DNA of 32,289 bases from Bdellovibrionales bacterium (GCA_028819545.1 JAPPLG010000035.1:1-32289), one strand, 5' to 3'. Positions 1 through 8,017 are shown, counted from the stretch's first letter. Numbers and translations are program-made. The notes: a model not told the origin generated them from the letters alone.

Positions 1-69
1 GTAACCCTTATCTTTTCAACCTTTGTCAGATCAAATCGTAACTAGTACATTTTAAAATTACTTAAAGAG

Positions 70-885
70 TTGAATATACGTCCTAAAAAATCTTTGGGAC
101 AAAACTTTCTTATCAACCCCTTTATCTCTGAACAAATAGTCTCTATCATAAAAGAATTAAACCCCTCATCTCTTATCGAAATAGGACCGGGCCTTGGAAG
201 CCTCACCACTCCCCTCTCCCAATTAAATATTCCTCTCACCTTAATAGAACTGGATTCAAAAATAGCTGATTTTTGGAAACAAAAAAAATTTTCTGTTATT
301 GAAAAAGATGCTCTTCAAATCGATGATACTCAAATCTTTGAATCCTCCACCCTGGTTGGCAATCTCCCTTACCAAATATCCAGCCGCTTGGTGATTCAAT
401 CTTCCACTCATTGGCCAGTCCGACAAATGTGCCTGATGGTACAAAAAGAAGTCGCGGATAGAATGACCTCTTTACACAAACAAAAATCCTATGGTTTGCT
501 ATCTGTTGCCGCTCAGTATGCCTGGGATATTCAAAAAAAATTGGAAGTCAAAACATCGGACTTCCACCCTCCTCCACAAGTGGAGGGGCGCATACTGACC
601 TTTAAAAGAAAAAACATCCTGCCTGTATCATTTCTATCTTTTCTAAAAGAATGCTTTCAGCAAAAAAGAAAAATACTGCTAAAGAAAATTGAAAAGATGA
701 AAATACTTCAAACTCCATCTACTCCCACAGCATATCTGCAACATACCTTTGATAAACTAAACATCTCAGCTTCAGCCCGAGCAGAAGAATTAAGTGTTGA
801 TCAATTTGTAAAACTGTATAAGCTGTGTATAGGGGATTCTCATGGGAATAAAAATAATATCTCACAACAGAAAAGCCGGCTTTGA
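70..885 (+). CDS. rsmA: 16S rRNA (adenine1518/1519-N6) dimethyltransferase RsmA/KsgA
   Basis: The product dimethylates two adjacent adenines in the 3' hairpin of 16S rRNA late in small-subunit assembly, using S-adenosylmethionine. The 271-residue protein has the family's N-terminal LGQNFL signature (residues 9-14), the SAM-binding EIGPGLG motif (37-43) and the catalytic NLPY motif (98-101). Length is normal for the family. The start is a TTG: an in-frame TAG lies at 43-45 and the only other upstream candidate is an ATT at 49, while the TTG places 8 residues before LGQNFL, as expected. AAAGAG directly abuts the start, so no well-spaced Shine-Dalgarno is visible. The 3' end overlaps smpB by 44 bases, which suggests translational coupling. 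Confidence 0.95.
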   Translation: MNIRPKKSLGQNFLINPFISEQIVSIIKELNPSSLIEIGPGLGSLTTPLSQLNIPLTLIELDSKIADFWKQKKFSVIEKDALQIDDTQIFESSTLVGNLPYQISSRLVIQSSTHWPVRQMCLMVQKEVADRMTSLHKQKSYGLLSVAAQYAWDIQKKLEVKTSDFHPPPQVEGRILTFKRKNILPVSFLSFLKECFQQKRKILLKKIEKMKILQTPSTPTAYLQHTFDKLNISASARAEELSVDQFVKLYKLCIGDSHGNKNNISQQKSRL

Positions 886-1294
886 ATACACTTTAATGGA
901 AAAGTTTGAGGCTGGCCTGGAACTCAAAGGCACAGAGATTAAATCTCTTCGGCAAGGGGCCTGCCAGCTTAAAGACTCTTACATTTCATTTAAGAGAGAT
1001 GAAGCCTATTTGCAAAATGCCCATATCAGTCCGTACAAATCTTCCAGCCTTGAAAGCAACCATGAACCAGAAAGGTTGAGAAAATTACTACTGCATCGGC
1101 ATGAACTACATAAAATCAAAGGAGCACTTCAAAAAAAGGGGCTGACTTGCATTCCCACAAAAGTTTATTTGAAAGATGGTCTGGCAAAAATAGAAATTGC
1201 CCTTGCTAAAGGCAAAAAGAAATGGGACAAAAGAGAAGCATCCAAGAAAAAAACCGTACAAAAAGAAATTAGAAAAAGTTTAAAAAGACGATGA
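842..1294 (+). CDS. smpB: SsrA (tmRNA)-binding protein SmpB
   Basis: SmpB binds tmRNA and delivers it to stalled ribosomes for trans-translation. The 150-residue protein has the family features in order: the N-terminal HNRKAGFEY-type stretch, FEAGLELKGTEIKSLR around residues 22-37, the KDSY segment, the HRHEL segment in the middle and a basic C-terminal tail (KKWDKREASKKK onward), which is disordered until bound to the ribosome. The ATG lies inside the 3' end of rsmA (44-base overlap) and gives the usual N-terminus. The stop overlaps the ileS start as ATGA. The tmRNA gene itself is not in this window. Confidence 0.95.
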   Translation: MGIKIISHNRKAGFEYTLMEKFEAGLELKGTEIKSLRQGACQLKDSYISFKRDEAYLQNAHISPYKSSSLESNHEPERLRKLLLHRHELHKIKGALQKKGLTCIPTKVYLKDGLAKIEIALAKGKKKWDKREASKKKTVQKEIRKSLKRR

Positions 1295-3981
1295 ACAAGA
1301 CATATCCTATCCTTTTACCAAAAACTGCTTTTCCAATGAAGGGAAACCTCCCTCAAACAGAACCTAAACTCATTCAGTTTTGGAAAGACAAATCTATATA
1401 TGAAAAAGTACAAAAAAAACACGAACAAGATCCAGAGCTGAACTTTTTGGACGGCCCTCCATACGCCAATGGCTCTATTCATCTTGGTACCGCCTTGAAC
1501 AAAGTTTTAAAAGATATTTTAGTCAAACAAGCATGGTTGAGAAGCCTCAAGTGTTCTTTTACTCCCATCTGGGACTGTCATGGCCTGCCTATTGAACTTC
1601 GCGCTTTAAAAAAAATAAAAAGCCGGGATCCAAAAGATATTCGTTCGGCCTGCCGGAAAGAAGCTCAAAAGTGGATTGCAGTGCAAGAAGAGCAATTCCA
1701 AAGATTAGGAATTCTAGCTGATTGGGAAAATAAAATCCTTACTATGGATCCTTTCTTTGAAGCCGAAGAAATTCGAGCGCTTTCTCATTTGGTGAACAAA
1801 AATCTTCTCTATAGAGGAAAACGCCCCATCCACTGGTGCATGAAACTACAAACTGCCACTGCTGTCTCTGAGGTGGAATATCAAAATCGAAAAAGCCCTT
1901 CAATTGACGTCAAATTTCCTGTTCACTCATCTGCTGAAAAGTTTCCAAAAAATTCTTACTTCGTCATATGGACAACCACTCCATGGACCCTTCCCGCAAA
2001 CCAAGCCATCTGTGTCCACCCTGACTTTGAGTACGGACTTTATGAAAATTCCAGTCAAAAAGAATTTCTGATTATAGCTGTAAAACTTAAAGAAGTTTTT
2101 GAAAAACGTTCTGCTCTTAAACTGAAACTTAGAGAAACCTTTAAAGGACGAGATTTGGAAAGACTTAAATACTCTCATCCCTTTATCGATCGTACTTCCC
2201 CCGTTATCCTAGGGTCCCATGTCACTTTAGATACCGGTACAGGCTGTGTCCATACGGCCCCAGGACATGGAACAGACGACTTTATTGCAGGACAAAAATA
2301 TAAATTACCTGTGACATGTCCAGTAGATGAGAAAGGGTGCTTTACTGATGAAGTTCCTGAGTGGAGCGGCATCAATGTTTTCAAAAGCAACCCTTTGATT
2401 ATTGAAAAACTTAAATCCTCTTCTCACTTGATTTGTGAAGAGGAAATTGAACACAGTTACCCTTTTAATCCGCGTTCAAAATTTCCACTCATTTTTCGAG
2501 TCACTGACCAATGGTTTCTACAATTTGATCATAAAAATCTTCCTATTCGAAAGACCGCTTTAGACAGTATTGAAAAAATTCAATTTGTTCCTTCCTGGAG
2601 CAAATCCAGATTAAAAGCAATGATCCAAGACAGCCCTGATTGGTGCCTCAGCCGACAAAGAGTCTGGGGAGTCCCTATCCCGGTATTTTACTGCGAATCT
2701 TCTGGAACACCTCTTCTTTCACCTCAACTAATGAACAAACTTGCAGATCAAATGGAGAAAACAAAAGAAGGAATTGAATATTACTTCTCCAGGTCAGCAG
2801 AAGAATTGATAAAAGAACTCTGTCCAGAATATTCTCATAAAAAATTTAAAAAAGGAGAAGATATTTTAGATGTGTGGTTTGACAGCGGTGTTTGCCACTG
2901 GGTTTTCCAAAAATTAAAAAATGTTTTTCCTGTAGATATTTACCTGGAAGGAAGTGATCAGCACCGGGGATGGTTTCAAACCAGTTTAAACTCTTCAATT
3001 GCCCTGCACCAGCAAAGCCCTTTTAAAACTCTGATCACCCATGGTTTTGTATATGATCTGGAAAAAAGAAAAATGAGCAAAAGCCTTGGAAATATTATAA
3101 GCCCTGAAGATATTACCAAAAAATACGGAGCTGAAATTTTAAGACTCTGGGTGGCCAGCTCAGATTATTCCGGAGATATCAGCAGTGGCGAAGAAATTCT
3201 AAGCCGGATACGTGAAACCTATCGAAGATTTCGAAATACCATTCGATTTCTCATTGGAAACCTCCACGACTTTAATGCAAAAAAAGATCAGATTCCTCTA
3301 TCAAACATGAAAGAGCTGGATCAATGGATTTTAAGTCTTTTGACAGAACTGTCTGAAGAAATTTTAGACAGCTATGAAAAATTTGAATTTCACCGGGTTT
3401 ATCAAAGTCTGAACAAGTTTTTTACAAATGAACTTTCCTCTCTATACCTTGATATCATCAAAGACCGGCTTTACACTTTTAAAGCTGATAGTTTAGAGCG
3501 CCGCTCCAGTCAAACAGCCCTTTACCTGCTAATTAAAAACCTGCTCCATCTGATGTCCCCTATAACAAGTTTTTTAAGTGAAGAAGCTTATCAACAACTG
3601 AAGGGTGCAGAAGATAGTATTTTTCTTAACGTTTTTGAAAAACCCTCTTTTAAAAATAAAGAGTTAAATAAAAAATTTGAAGTATTACTTGAAGTTAGAA
3701 AAGAAGTCAGTAAAGAACTTGAAACTTTGCGTAAAGAAAAAATACTGGGCTCCAGCTTGGAGGCGAGTGTGCATTTGACCTTACCTGATGTAGCTTATAA
3801 AGTTTGCAGTCAGTATTCAGACTTAGAGGAATTGTTTATTGTATCTCATGTTCAAGTGACAAAAGGGGAATTCAAAATTCAAATTCAAAAAGCCAGAGGC
3901 GAAAAATGTATTCGATGCTGGTATTTTAGCGAACAACTGAATAATGAATCTCTTTGTCCAAAGTGTGTGGAAAATATATGA
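1291..3981 (+). CDS. ileS: Isoleucyl-tRNA synthetase
   Basis: This class I aminoacyl-tRNA synthetase charges tRNA-Ile. The 896-residue protein carries the HIGH-type motif as HLGT (residues 64-67, in GSIHLGTAL), the CP1 editing domain (TTTPWTLPAN and DTGTGCVHTAPGHG segments), the WCLSRQRVWGVPIP region, the KMSKS motif (594-598) and a C-terminal zinc-finger-like segment with two CxxC pairs (CIRC about residue 873, CPKC about 891). This is the bacterial type with a C-terminal zinc site. It overlaps smpB by four bases upstream and lspA by four bases downstream. Adjacency of ileS to lspA is common in bacteria. No T-box or other leader is possible here because the gene starts inside smpB. Confidence 0.97.
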   Translation: MNKTYPILLPKTAFPMKGNLPQTEPKLIQFWKDKSIYEKVQKKHEQDPELNFLDGPPYANGSIHLGTALNKVLKDILVKQAWLRSLKCSFTPIWDCHGLPIELRALKKIKSRDPKDIRSACRKEAQKWIAVQEEQFQRLGILADWENKILTMDPFFEAEEIRALSHLVNKNLLYRGKRPIHWCMKLQTATAVSEVEYQNRKSPSIDVKFPVHSSAEKFPKNSYFVIWTTTPWTLPANQAICVHPDFEYGLYENSSQKEFLIIAVKLKEVFEKRSALKLKLRETFKGRDLERLKYSHPFIDRTSPVILGSHVTLDTGTGCVHTAPGHGTDDFIAGQKYKLPVTCPVDEKGCFTDEVPEWSGINVFKSNPLIIEKLKSSSHLICEEEIEHSYPFNPRSKFPLIFRVTDQWFLQFDHKNLPIRKTALDSIEKIQFVPSWSKSRLKAMIQDSPDWCLSRQRVWGVPIPVFYCESSGTPLLSPQLMNKLADQMEKTKEGIEYYFSRSAEELIKELCPEYSHKKFKKGEDILDVWFDSGVCHWVFQKLKNVFPVDIYLEGSDQHRGWFQTSLNSSIALHQQSPFKTLITHGFVYDLEKRKMSKSLGNIISPEDITKKYGAEILRLWVASSDYSGDISSGEEILSRIRETYRRFRNTIRFLIGNLHDFNAKKDQIPLSNMKELDQWILSLLTELSEEILDSYEKFEFHRVYQSLNKFFTNELSSLYLDIIKDRLYTFKADSLERRSSQTALYLLIKNLLHLMSPITSFLSEEAYQQLKGAEDSIFLNVFEKPSFKNKELNKKFEVLLEVRKEVSKELETLRKEKILGSSLEASVHLTLPDVAYKVCSQYSDLEELFIVSHVQVTKGEFKIQIQKARGEKCIRCWYFSEQLNNESLCPKCVENI

Positions 3982-4463
3982 AATATCTTATTTTATTAAC
4001 AACATCTTTAGCCATTACAGCGCTGGATCAAGCGGTAAAACTATACATCCACACGCACTTTGCTTTAGGTGAATCTATGGATATCATTCCAGGTTTTTTT
4101 AGCTTTACTTATGTTAGAAATGCCGGCGGCGCTTTTGGCATCTTTAGCAGTACAAATGAAGTATTACGTACTATTTTATTTATTATTTTTCCACTCATTG
4201 CATTTTTTATTATTTTTAATATTATTCAAAAAATAAGACATAAAGAACTCATACCTATCATTGCCCTGTCTTTTATCTTAGGAGGAGCTTTAGGAAACTT
4301 TATTGACAGAGTACACTTTCAATACGTCATTGACTTCCTGGATTTTCATATCCCAAGCGGCTGGGCTTTCCCCACTTTTAATTTAGCAGACAGTTTTATT
4401 GTTATCGGAGTGTTTATTGTGGCGTGGATCAGTTATAAACATCCAGAAAAAATACCTCTTTAA
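3978..4463 (+). CDS. lspA: Lipoprotein signal peptidase (signal peptidase II)
   Basis: This inner-membrane aspartic peptidase removes signal peptides from diacylglyceryl-modified prolipoproteins. The 161-residue protein has four hydrophobic segments and the LspA boxes: DQAVKLY (17-23), VRNAGGAFGIF (46-56), GGALGNFIDR (102-111), and the catalytic aspartates in VIDF (D119) and NLAD (D138). The longest frame begins with a TTG at 3954, but the ATG at 3978 gives the normal start with Lys2 and overlaps the ileS stop as ATGA. It is needed to process the several predicted lipoproteins of this window. Its stop overlaps the convergent coiled-coil gene by four bases. Confidence 0.95.
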   Translation: MKYLILLTTSLAITALDQAVKLYIHTHFALGESMDIIPGFFSFTYVRNAGGAFGIFSSTNEVLRTILFIIFPLIAFFIIFNIIQKIRHKELIPIIALSFILGGALGNFIDRVHFQYVIDFLDFHIPSGWAFPTFNLADSFIVIGVFIVAWISYKHPEKIPL

Positions 4464-4915
4464 GAACGCGGAGATATTTCCTCTTTAATCTCCTGCAATT
4501 GATCACTTAAACTCCACATTTGTTCTGACTGTTCTGTCAAACTACGGCATAGGTCTTTTAATTGATAATCATATTTTTTATTCAGTTGATGATGCTCATC
4601 CAGCAGTTCTTTGATTTTCAGTGTCATAATTTGTTCCCGATCATCTTTTTGATCTGTCATTTGTTTTTGAAGTGTTTCCAATTGCTTTCGAACATGAATC
4701 TTAAAATCTTCATGGTCTTTTTTCATTTGATCCATTTGATGTTTAATAGTGTCAAATAAACGCACTAATTTGGAATAAAGAAAGACCACTCCCCCTTGAG
4801 ACTTTTTAGCCTGCAGGCTCAGTTCAAGAACTTCTTTTTTCAGTTCTTTCATATCCTCTACAGAAATGCCTTCCTGCTTTGAAGTTGTAAAATCCTGTGT
4901 TAATTCTCTAGCCAT
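4460..4915 (-). CDS. Hypothetical coiled-coil protein
   Basis: No family was recognised. The 151-residue product is soluble, very rich in Lys, Glu, Gln, Asp and Leu, and lacks Pro and Gly over most of its length. Heptad-like spacing of hydrophobic residues from about residue 15 to 145 suggests long coiled-coil helices. There is no signal peptide or membrane segment. The ATG at 4915 is preceded by AGAGGA with about 8 bases spacing, a good ribosome-binding site. The gene converges on lspA (four-base overlap of the ends) and diverges from the 310-residue gene at 4966, with only 50 bases between the two starts, so the pair may share a regulatory region. A scaffold or cytoskeleton-associated role is possible but not shown. 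Confidence 0.7.
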   Translation of the reverse strand: MARELTQDFTTSKQEGISVEDMKELKKEVLELSLQAKKSQGGVVFLYSKLVRLFDTIKHQMDQMKKDHEDFKIHVRKQLETLQKQMTDQKDDREQIMTLKIKELLDEHHQLNKKYDYQLKDLCRSLTEQSEQMWSLSDQLQEIKEEISPRS

Positions 4916-4965
4916 CTTAAAAATCCTCTAGACTAAGGACATTTCATCACTGTATATCATATTAA

Positions 4966-5898
4966 ATGGCAACTCTCTATCAATTCAAGGAATATCTTGA
5001 GCGAAAAAATTACGAAATACCTCGTTTGCTCTTAAATTACATAAACTGCTTTTATGATTCTCATCATCAAGAGTTTCAAGAAGAGGTTATTGAGCATTTC
5101 TTTTTCTACTCTTTGTATGATCTCCATTACCGCGCTATGAAAGCCTCCTTTACTTATCACCTGATGGATGAAATTCAACCGTTCTTTAGAAAACACCACT
5201 TAGGCATTGACACATTAAAAACACGTTTGAATGCACAAATCATACCTATAGAAAATACAGATGATTTGCTAGACACTTTAAAAACTTATTATCAAAATGA
5301 TCATTACTCTATACGAACTCTGGCCTGCAAATCTCCTATGGCTCTAGCCCTACAACTGAGGTCTGATGGAAGTCTTCGGGTGTATATGCACAATGATCTT
5401 TGTATTTTACAAAACGGCCAACTAAAACCCTTCCCCCCTCTTTCTCATCTTTATTACAACTCACAATTTGAGCTGGAGCCTTTAAAGCCTCAAATGGTTT
5501 ATGGATCTTATGATCATTTTTACATCTTCTCTACAGAGGAATTGGAAATTAAAAAATTTTCTAAAAACTTCTCTTTATTGGAAAAAATAAAAATCCCTTA
5601 TATTCAAAATCACCCACAGTTATTTTTAAATTTAAAAAGACTGGAAAGTTATTACATTAAAGCTAAAACAGACTCTTTTTACCAGGAACTGATACAATCA
5701 CTGCAAACAGGATACCAATTATTGATTGAAAACCACCCCAAGGCTCTGGAAACAGCTGAAAAATGTATGGATCAAGCTCAAATTGCCTTGAGGAACATTT
5801 ATCCTAAAGACCGCCTTCTTCTCCTGCTGACAGCCAATATCGAATACCGTTTAAAAGGACATTTGCAAAACACCCTTGAAAAGACAGTTTTGCCGTGA
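4966..5898 (+). CDS. Hypothetical protein, 310 residues
   Basis: No family was recognised. The protein has no signal peptide or membrane helix, so it is probably cytoplasmic. The N-terminal 100 residues are helical in character and rich in His, Phe and Tyr. A middle part (about 110-205) contains alternating short hydrophobic stretches that look like beta strands, and the C-terminal third is again helical (ALETAEKCMDQAQIALRNIY), resembling a TPR-like helix pair without a clear repeat. No Shine-Dalgarno is visible before the ATG. It diverges from the coiled-coil gene at 4915 and ends 24 bases before a palindromic repeat element. Confidence 0.7.
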   Translation: MATLYQFKEYLERKNYEIPRLLLNYINCFYDSHHQEFQEEVIEHFFFYSLYDLHYRAMKASFTYHLMDEIQPFFRKHHLGIDTLKTRLNAQIIPIENTDDLLDTLKTYYQNDHYSIRTLACKSPMALALQLRSDGSLRVYMHNDLCILQNGQLKPFPPLSHLYYNSQFELEPLKPQMVYGSYDHFYIFSTEELEIKKFSKNFSLLEKIKIPYIQNHPQLFLNLKRLESYYIKAKTDSFYQELIQSLQTGYQLLIENHPKALETAEKCMDQAQIALRNIYPKDRLLLLLTANIEYRLKGHLQNTLEKTVLP

Positions 5899-5922
5899 TA
5901 AAAACATCACCTTCGCGGATAA

Positions 5923-6006
5923 CGTCATTCCTGTGCAGGCAGGAACCCAGTATGCAAAAGATAAAGCGTACATGACAAGTGGATCCCTGCCTTCGCAGGG
6001 ATGACA
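5923..6006. repeat. Palindromic intergenic repeat element, copy 1
   Basis: The element has two hairpin-forming arms that are inverted copies of each other: GTCATTCCTGTGCAGGCAGG at 5924-5943 and its counterpart GGATCCCTGCCTTCGCAGGG at 5981-6000, followed by ATGAC. A spacer of about 30 bases separates them. The same element occurs at 27585-27652 inside the ACIII operon. The core resembles the short GTCATTCCCGC...GCGGGAATCC palindromes scattered through many proteobacterial genomes. It sits between the 310-residue gene and rplS. Confidence 0.85.
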
Positions 6007-6075
6007 AATATGCAGGGATGATTTATGTTACGAGGGTGACTGAACATAATACAGGGATGACTGCAAGAATGACAG
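6007..6075. repeat. Degenerate satellite units of the palindromic repeat
   Basis: Directly after the second arm of the repeat, diverged copies of its end motif follow at irregular 19-23-base steps: GCAGGGATGATT at about 6012, CGAGGGTGACTG at about 6031, ACAGGGATGACTG at about 6051, and a weak AGAATGACAG at about 6066. They are the opposite-strand equivalent of the cleaner 19-base units found beside the second element copy at 27508-27584. Nothing else is visible in the interval before rplS apart from its ribosome-binding site. Confidence 0.6.
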
Positions 6076-6110
6076 AGGATTGATAGAGACAACAAAGGCA
6101 GGAAAAACAT

Positions 6111-6533
6111 ATGAATTTAATTGAAGAAATTGCAAAAAAATACAAGCCTATCTCCCCTGCACCTGGTACAGGAGATAAAGTCAATGTTCATATACGGGTT
6201 ATTGAAGGGGAAAAAGAACGTATTCAGGTTTTTCAAGGTATTGTACTAAAAACAGGAGGCAGTGGTGTTTCCCGCTCTTTTACAGTTAGAAAAATATCTG
6301 ACGGTATCGGTGTGGAAAAAACCTTTCCATTAAACAGCCCTGTACTGTCTAAAATAGAAATTTTATCTCAATCCAAAGTCAGACGAGCAAAACTGTATTA
6401 TTTAAGAAATTTAAAAGGCCGGGCTTCACGCCTCTCCAGTGTTTTTACAGGAAACAACACTGCCAATAATAAACAAGATTCAGAAAATACAAAACAAGCG
6501 GCAGAAGAAAAAACAGAGCCAACTAAGCACTAA
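6111..6533 (+). CDS. rplS: Large ribosomal subunit protein L19 (bL19)
   Basis: This structural protein of the 50S subunit lies near the 30S interface. The 140-residue protein shows the L19 signatures: PGTGDKVNVHIRVIEGEKER, IQVFQGIVLKTGGSG, SFTVRKISDGIGVEKTFPLNSP and KVRRAKLYYLRNLKGRA. The conserved core ends near residue 105. A further 35 polar residues (Asn, Lys, Glu, Thr) form an unstructured tail longer than in many homologues. AGG about 8 bases before the ATG acts as ribosome-binding site. Usually rplS follows trmD on the same strand. Here it lies beyond yraN and faces the other way, with an 11-base overlap of the two 3' ends. Its promoter must lie in or beside the palindromic repeat region. 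Confidence 0.95.
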   Translation: MNLIEEIAKKYKPISPAPGTGDKVNVHIRVIEGEKERIQVFQGIVLKTGGSGVSRSFTVRKISDGIGVEKTFPLNSPVLSKIEILSQSKVRRAKLYYLRNLKGRASRLSSVFTGNNTANNKQDSENTKQAAEEKTEPTKH

Positions 6534-6858
6534 ACAAATCATCCAAAGAATAAACTTGTACTTCTTTATTCTGAACAATAGCCACCAATAATTGAACAGA
6601 CACCTGTTTTGTTTCACTAAAAACCTCAACTGCTTTTTTTAATCTCTTCATTTGCCTGTAACTTATAGGATGTTCAAAACTCCAAATATTTTCTGACTTC
6701 ACTTCAACAATATAATAAACACCCTGCTTCTTGAAAATTAAATCCACTTCAATTCCGCAAATGGAGTAATTTCTAGCTACAAAATTATAGCCTTGATTCT
6801 CAAAATAATTTAAAGCCGTATCTTCAGAGATACGCCCTTTTATATGATCTATATACAT
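6523..6858 (-). CDS. YraN/UPF0102 family endonuclease-like protein
   Basis: The 111-residue protein matches the UPF0102 (YraN) family, small proteins with a restriction-endonuclease-like fold. Visible motifs are G8-x-x-SED (Glu12), a long helix, ARNY, then GIEVDLIF (Glu37, Asp39) and YIVEVK (Glu52, Lys54), giving the E/D-ExK metal-site arrangement. The canonical GEIDL is here GIEVDL. The family is usually found beside rnhB and rplS, and here too it follows rnhB on the same strand, although 182 bases and a large inverted repeat separate them. The true function of the family is poorly defined. The 3' end overlaps rplS by 11 bases. Confidence 0.85.
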   Translation of the reverse strand: MYIDHIKGRISEDTALNYFENQGYNFVARNYSICGIEVDLIFKKQGVYYIVEVKSENIWSFEHPISYRQMKRLKKAVEVFSETKQVSVQLLVAIVQNKEVQVYSLDDLFSA

Positions 6859-6892
6859 GATTTTTATACATTTAAGTTATTTTTCCACATAT

Positions 6893-7031
6893 GTCACCTT
6901 TGTAAAAATACTTTGTATAAACGGCTCAAGCGAGTTCGGATTTGATCACAGAACAGCTGAAAGTCTGTTCTGTGACAAAACGCATGTCTGAGTTTTGAGC
7001 TGCTTATACAAAGTATTTTGCTAACAGTGAC
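6893..7031. repeat. 139-bp imperfect inverted repeat (MITE-like long hairpin)
   Basis: The sequence from GTCAC (6893) to GTGAC (7031) folds back on itself almost over its whole length. The matched parts are AATACTTTGTATAA (6907-6920) against TTATACAAAGTATT (7004-7017), GGCTCAA against TTGAGCTG just inside, and a perfect inner stem TCACAGAACAG (6946-6956) with CTGTTCTGTGA (6965-6975) around an 8-base loop. It fills nearly all of the 182-base gap between rnhB (stop at 7041) and yraN. There is no T-run at either end, so it is not a standard terminator. The terminal inverted repeats without coding content resemble a miniature inverted-repeat element or a structured RNA. Confidence 0.8.
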
Positions 7032-7040
7032 TAGATTCCA

Positions 7041-7619
7041 CTAAGAGAATTTAAAAGTTTTACGATGAATCAAACTGAGGCCCAATTTTTGAATCGCTGT
7101 CTTATGTACTTTTGTAGGATACCCCTTATGCTGATCCAAGCCATATCCAGGGTATTCCTTACTTAACCGAATCATCCATTGATCCCTGAAGTGTTTCGCC
7201 ACAATAGATGCCGCTGATATAGAGTTAACTAATAAATCCCCTTTAATGACAGGTTTTTGTACAAAATGATCCAAATCAGGTATAGCATCTTTGCCATCTA
7301 CAAAAACACCCCCTGAACTCACATTTAAAGCTAACACCGCCCTTTTCATAGCTAAAAGCGACGCCTGTAAAATATTCATTTGATCAATCTCCTCTACAGA
7401 AGAAAAAGACACAACCGCCTGATGATTTTTGTAAATATCCTGAGAAAGACGCTCCCGCTCCCTAGCATTTAACAATTTAGAATCTGTATAATTTGTATTA
7501 TTGTGATTTAAAATCACAGCACCTGCACACACAGGCCCTGCCAAACAACCTCGACCAACCTCATCCACTCCAATATGAGGATAAGGAAGTTTTTCTTTCC
7601 AATAGTCTATGTTTATCAT
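7041..7619 (-). CDS. rnhB: Ribonuclease HII
   Basis: RNase HII cleaves RNA of RNA-DNA hybrids and starts removal of misincorporated ribonucleotides. The 192-residue protein has the N-terminal GVDEVGRGCLAGPV motif (catalytic Asp19 and Glu20), TDSKLL (45-50), FVDGK with the third carboxylate (Asp108), KGD..SISAASIVAKHFRD (about 127-146, with the fourth Asp) and the C-terminal YPGYG..HKGYPT and SLIHRKTF segments. Length is typical. No Shine-Dalgarno is obvious before the ATG at 7619. It normally sits downstream of trmD and rplS. Here a plus-strand STAS gene separates it from trmD. Confidence 0.95.
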   Translation of the reverse strand: MINIDYWKEKLPYPHIGVDEVGRGCLAGPVCAGAVILNHNNTNYTDSKLLNARERERLSQDIYKNHQAVVSFSSVEEIDQMNILQASLLAMKRAVLALNVSSGGVFVDGKDAIPDLDHFVQKPVIKGDLLVNSISAASIVAKHFRDQWMIRLSKEYPGYGLDQHKGYPTKVHKTAIQKLGLSLIHRKTFKFS

Positions 7620-7627
7620 TTCAAAGT

Positions 7628-7646
7628 CTGGTTTTTAAAAAACCAG
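7628..7646. promoter_or_regulatory. 19-bp perfect palindrome between divergent rnhB and STAS genes
   Basis: CTGGTTTTTAAAAAACCAG is an exact palindrome around its central A, located nine bases upstream of the rnhB start and 39 bases upstream of the STAS gene. A dyad of this size between divergent starts could be an operator. It could also be the remains of a bidirectional terminator. No function can be assigned from sequence. Confidence 0.35.
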
Positions 7647-7684
7647 CCTATGTTTTTTACCTGCTTACAGAGATAATTTAAATC

Positions 7685-8017
7685 ATGCAGGCACAAATTA
7701 CAAAAGAAGATGATATTATTATTATCCGGCTTCACGGCATCTCTGACGTTGAGTCTGTAGCAGATTTGGATCAAGCCTGTAAAAAGTATTGTCTGCAAAA
7801 GAAAGTCATTTTTAATCTAGCCGATCTTAATTTTGTAGGATCCAGTGGATTGGATAAATTGATAGGTATTATTTCTACACTAAGTCATACTTCTCAAATT
7901 AAAATTTGCAGTGCCCGAAAAGAATTTCAAAGGATTTTTGCCACCAGCCTCCTTGGTCCTATTGAAATTTGCGAAAACGAAGCGAAAGCCAAAGAAACTT
8001 TTCAAGACATCAACTGA
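7685..8017 (+). CDS. STAS-domain protein (anti-sigma factor antagonist-like)
   Basis: The 110-residue protein is a single STAS domain as in SpoIIAA/RsbV: an N-terminal strand pair (IIIIRLHGISDV), a helix, VIFNLADLNFVGSSGLDKLI (41-60) and a C-terminal helix. Ser53-Ser54 occupy the position of the regulatory phosphoserine, but the Asp that usually precedes them (DSSG) is Gly52. Such proteins relieve anti-sigma or similar switch-protein kinases in partner-switching modules. No kinase, phosphatase or sigma factor gene is nearby. It lies alone on the plus strand within the rpsP-trmD-rnhB minus-strand cluster and overlaps the trmD 3' end by 16 bases. Confidence 0.85.
   Translation: MQAQITKEDDIIIIRLHGISDVESVADLDQACKKYCLQKKVIFNLADLNFVGSSGLDKLIGIISTLSHTSQIKICSARKEFQRIFATSLLGPIEICENEAKAKETFQDIN

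Noticed and set aside
1-69. Tail of an upstream gene at the window edge
   Set aside because: Stops occur in the plus frames and no family-like peptide is visible; the minus-strand frame there is a shadow of rsmA.
5804-6110. Minus-strand reading frames with peptides like VIPAKAGIH
   Set aside because: These are the typical translation of the palindromic repeat and the 3' end of the 310-residue gene on the wrong strand.
6905-7019. Long hairpin as a rho-independent terminator for rnhB
   Set aside because: The stem is far too long and no T-run follows on either strand.
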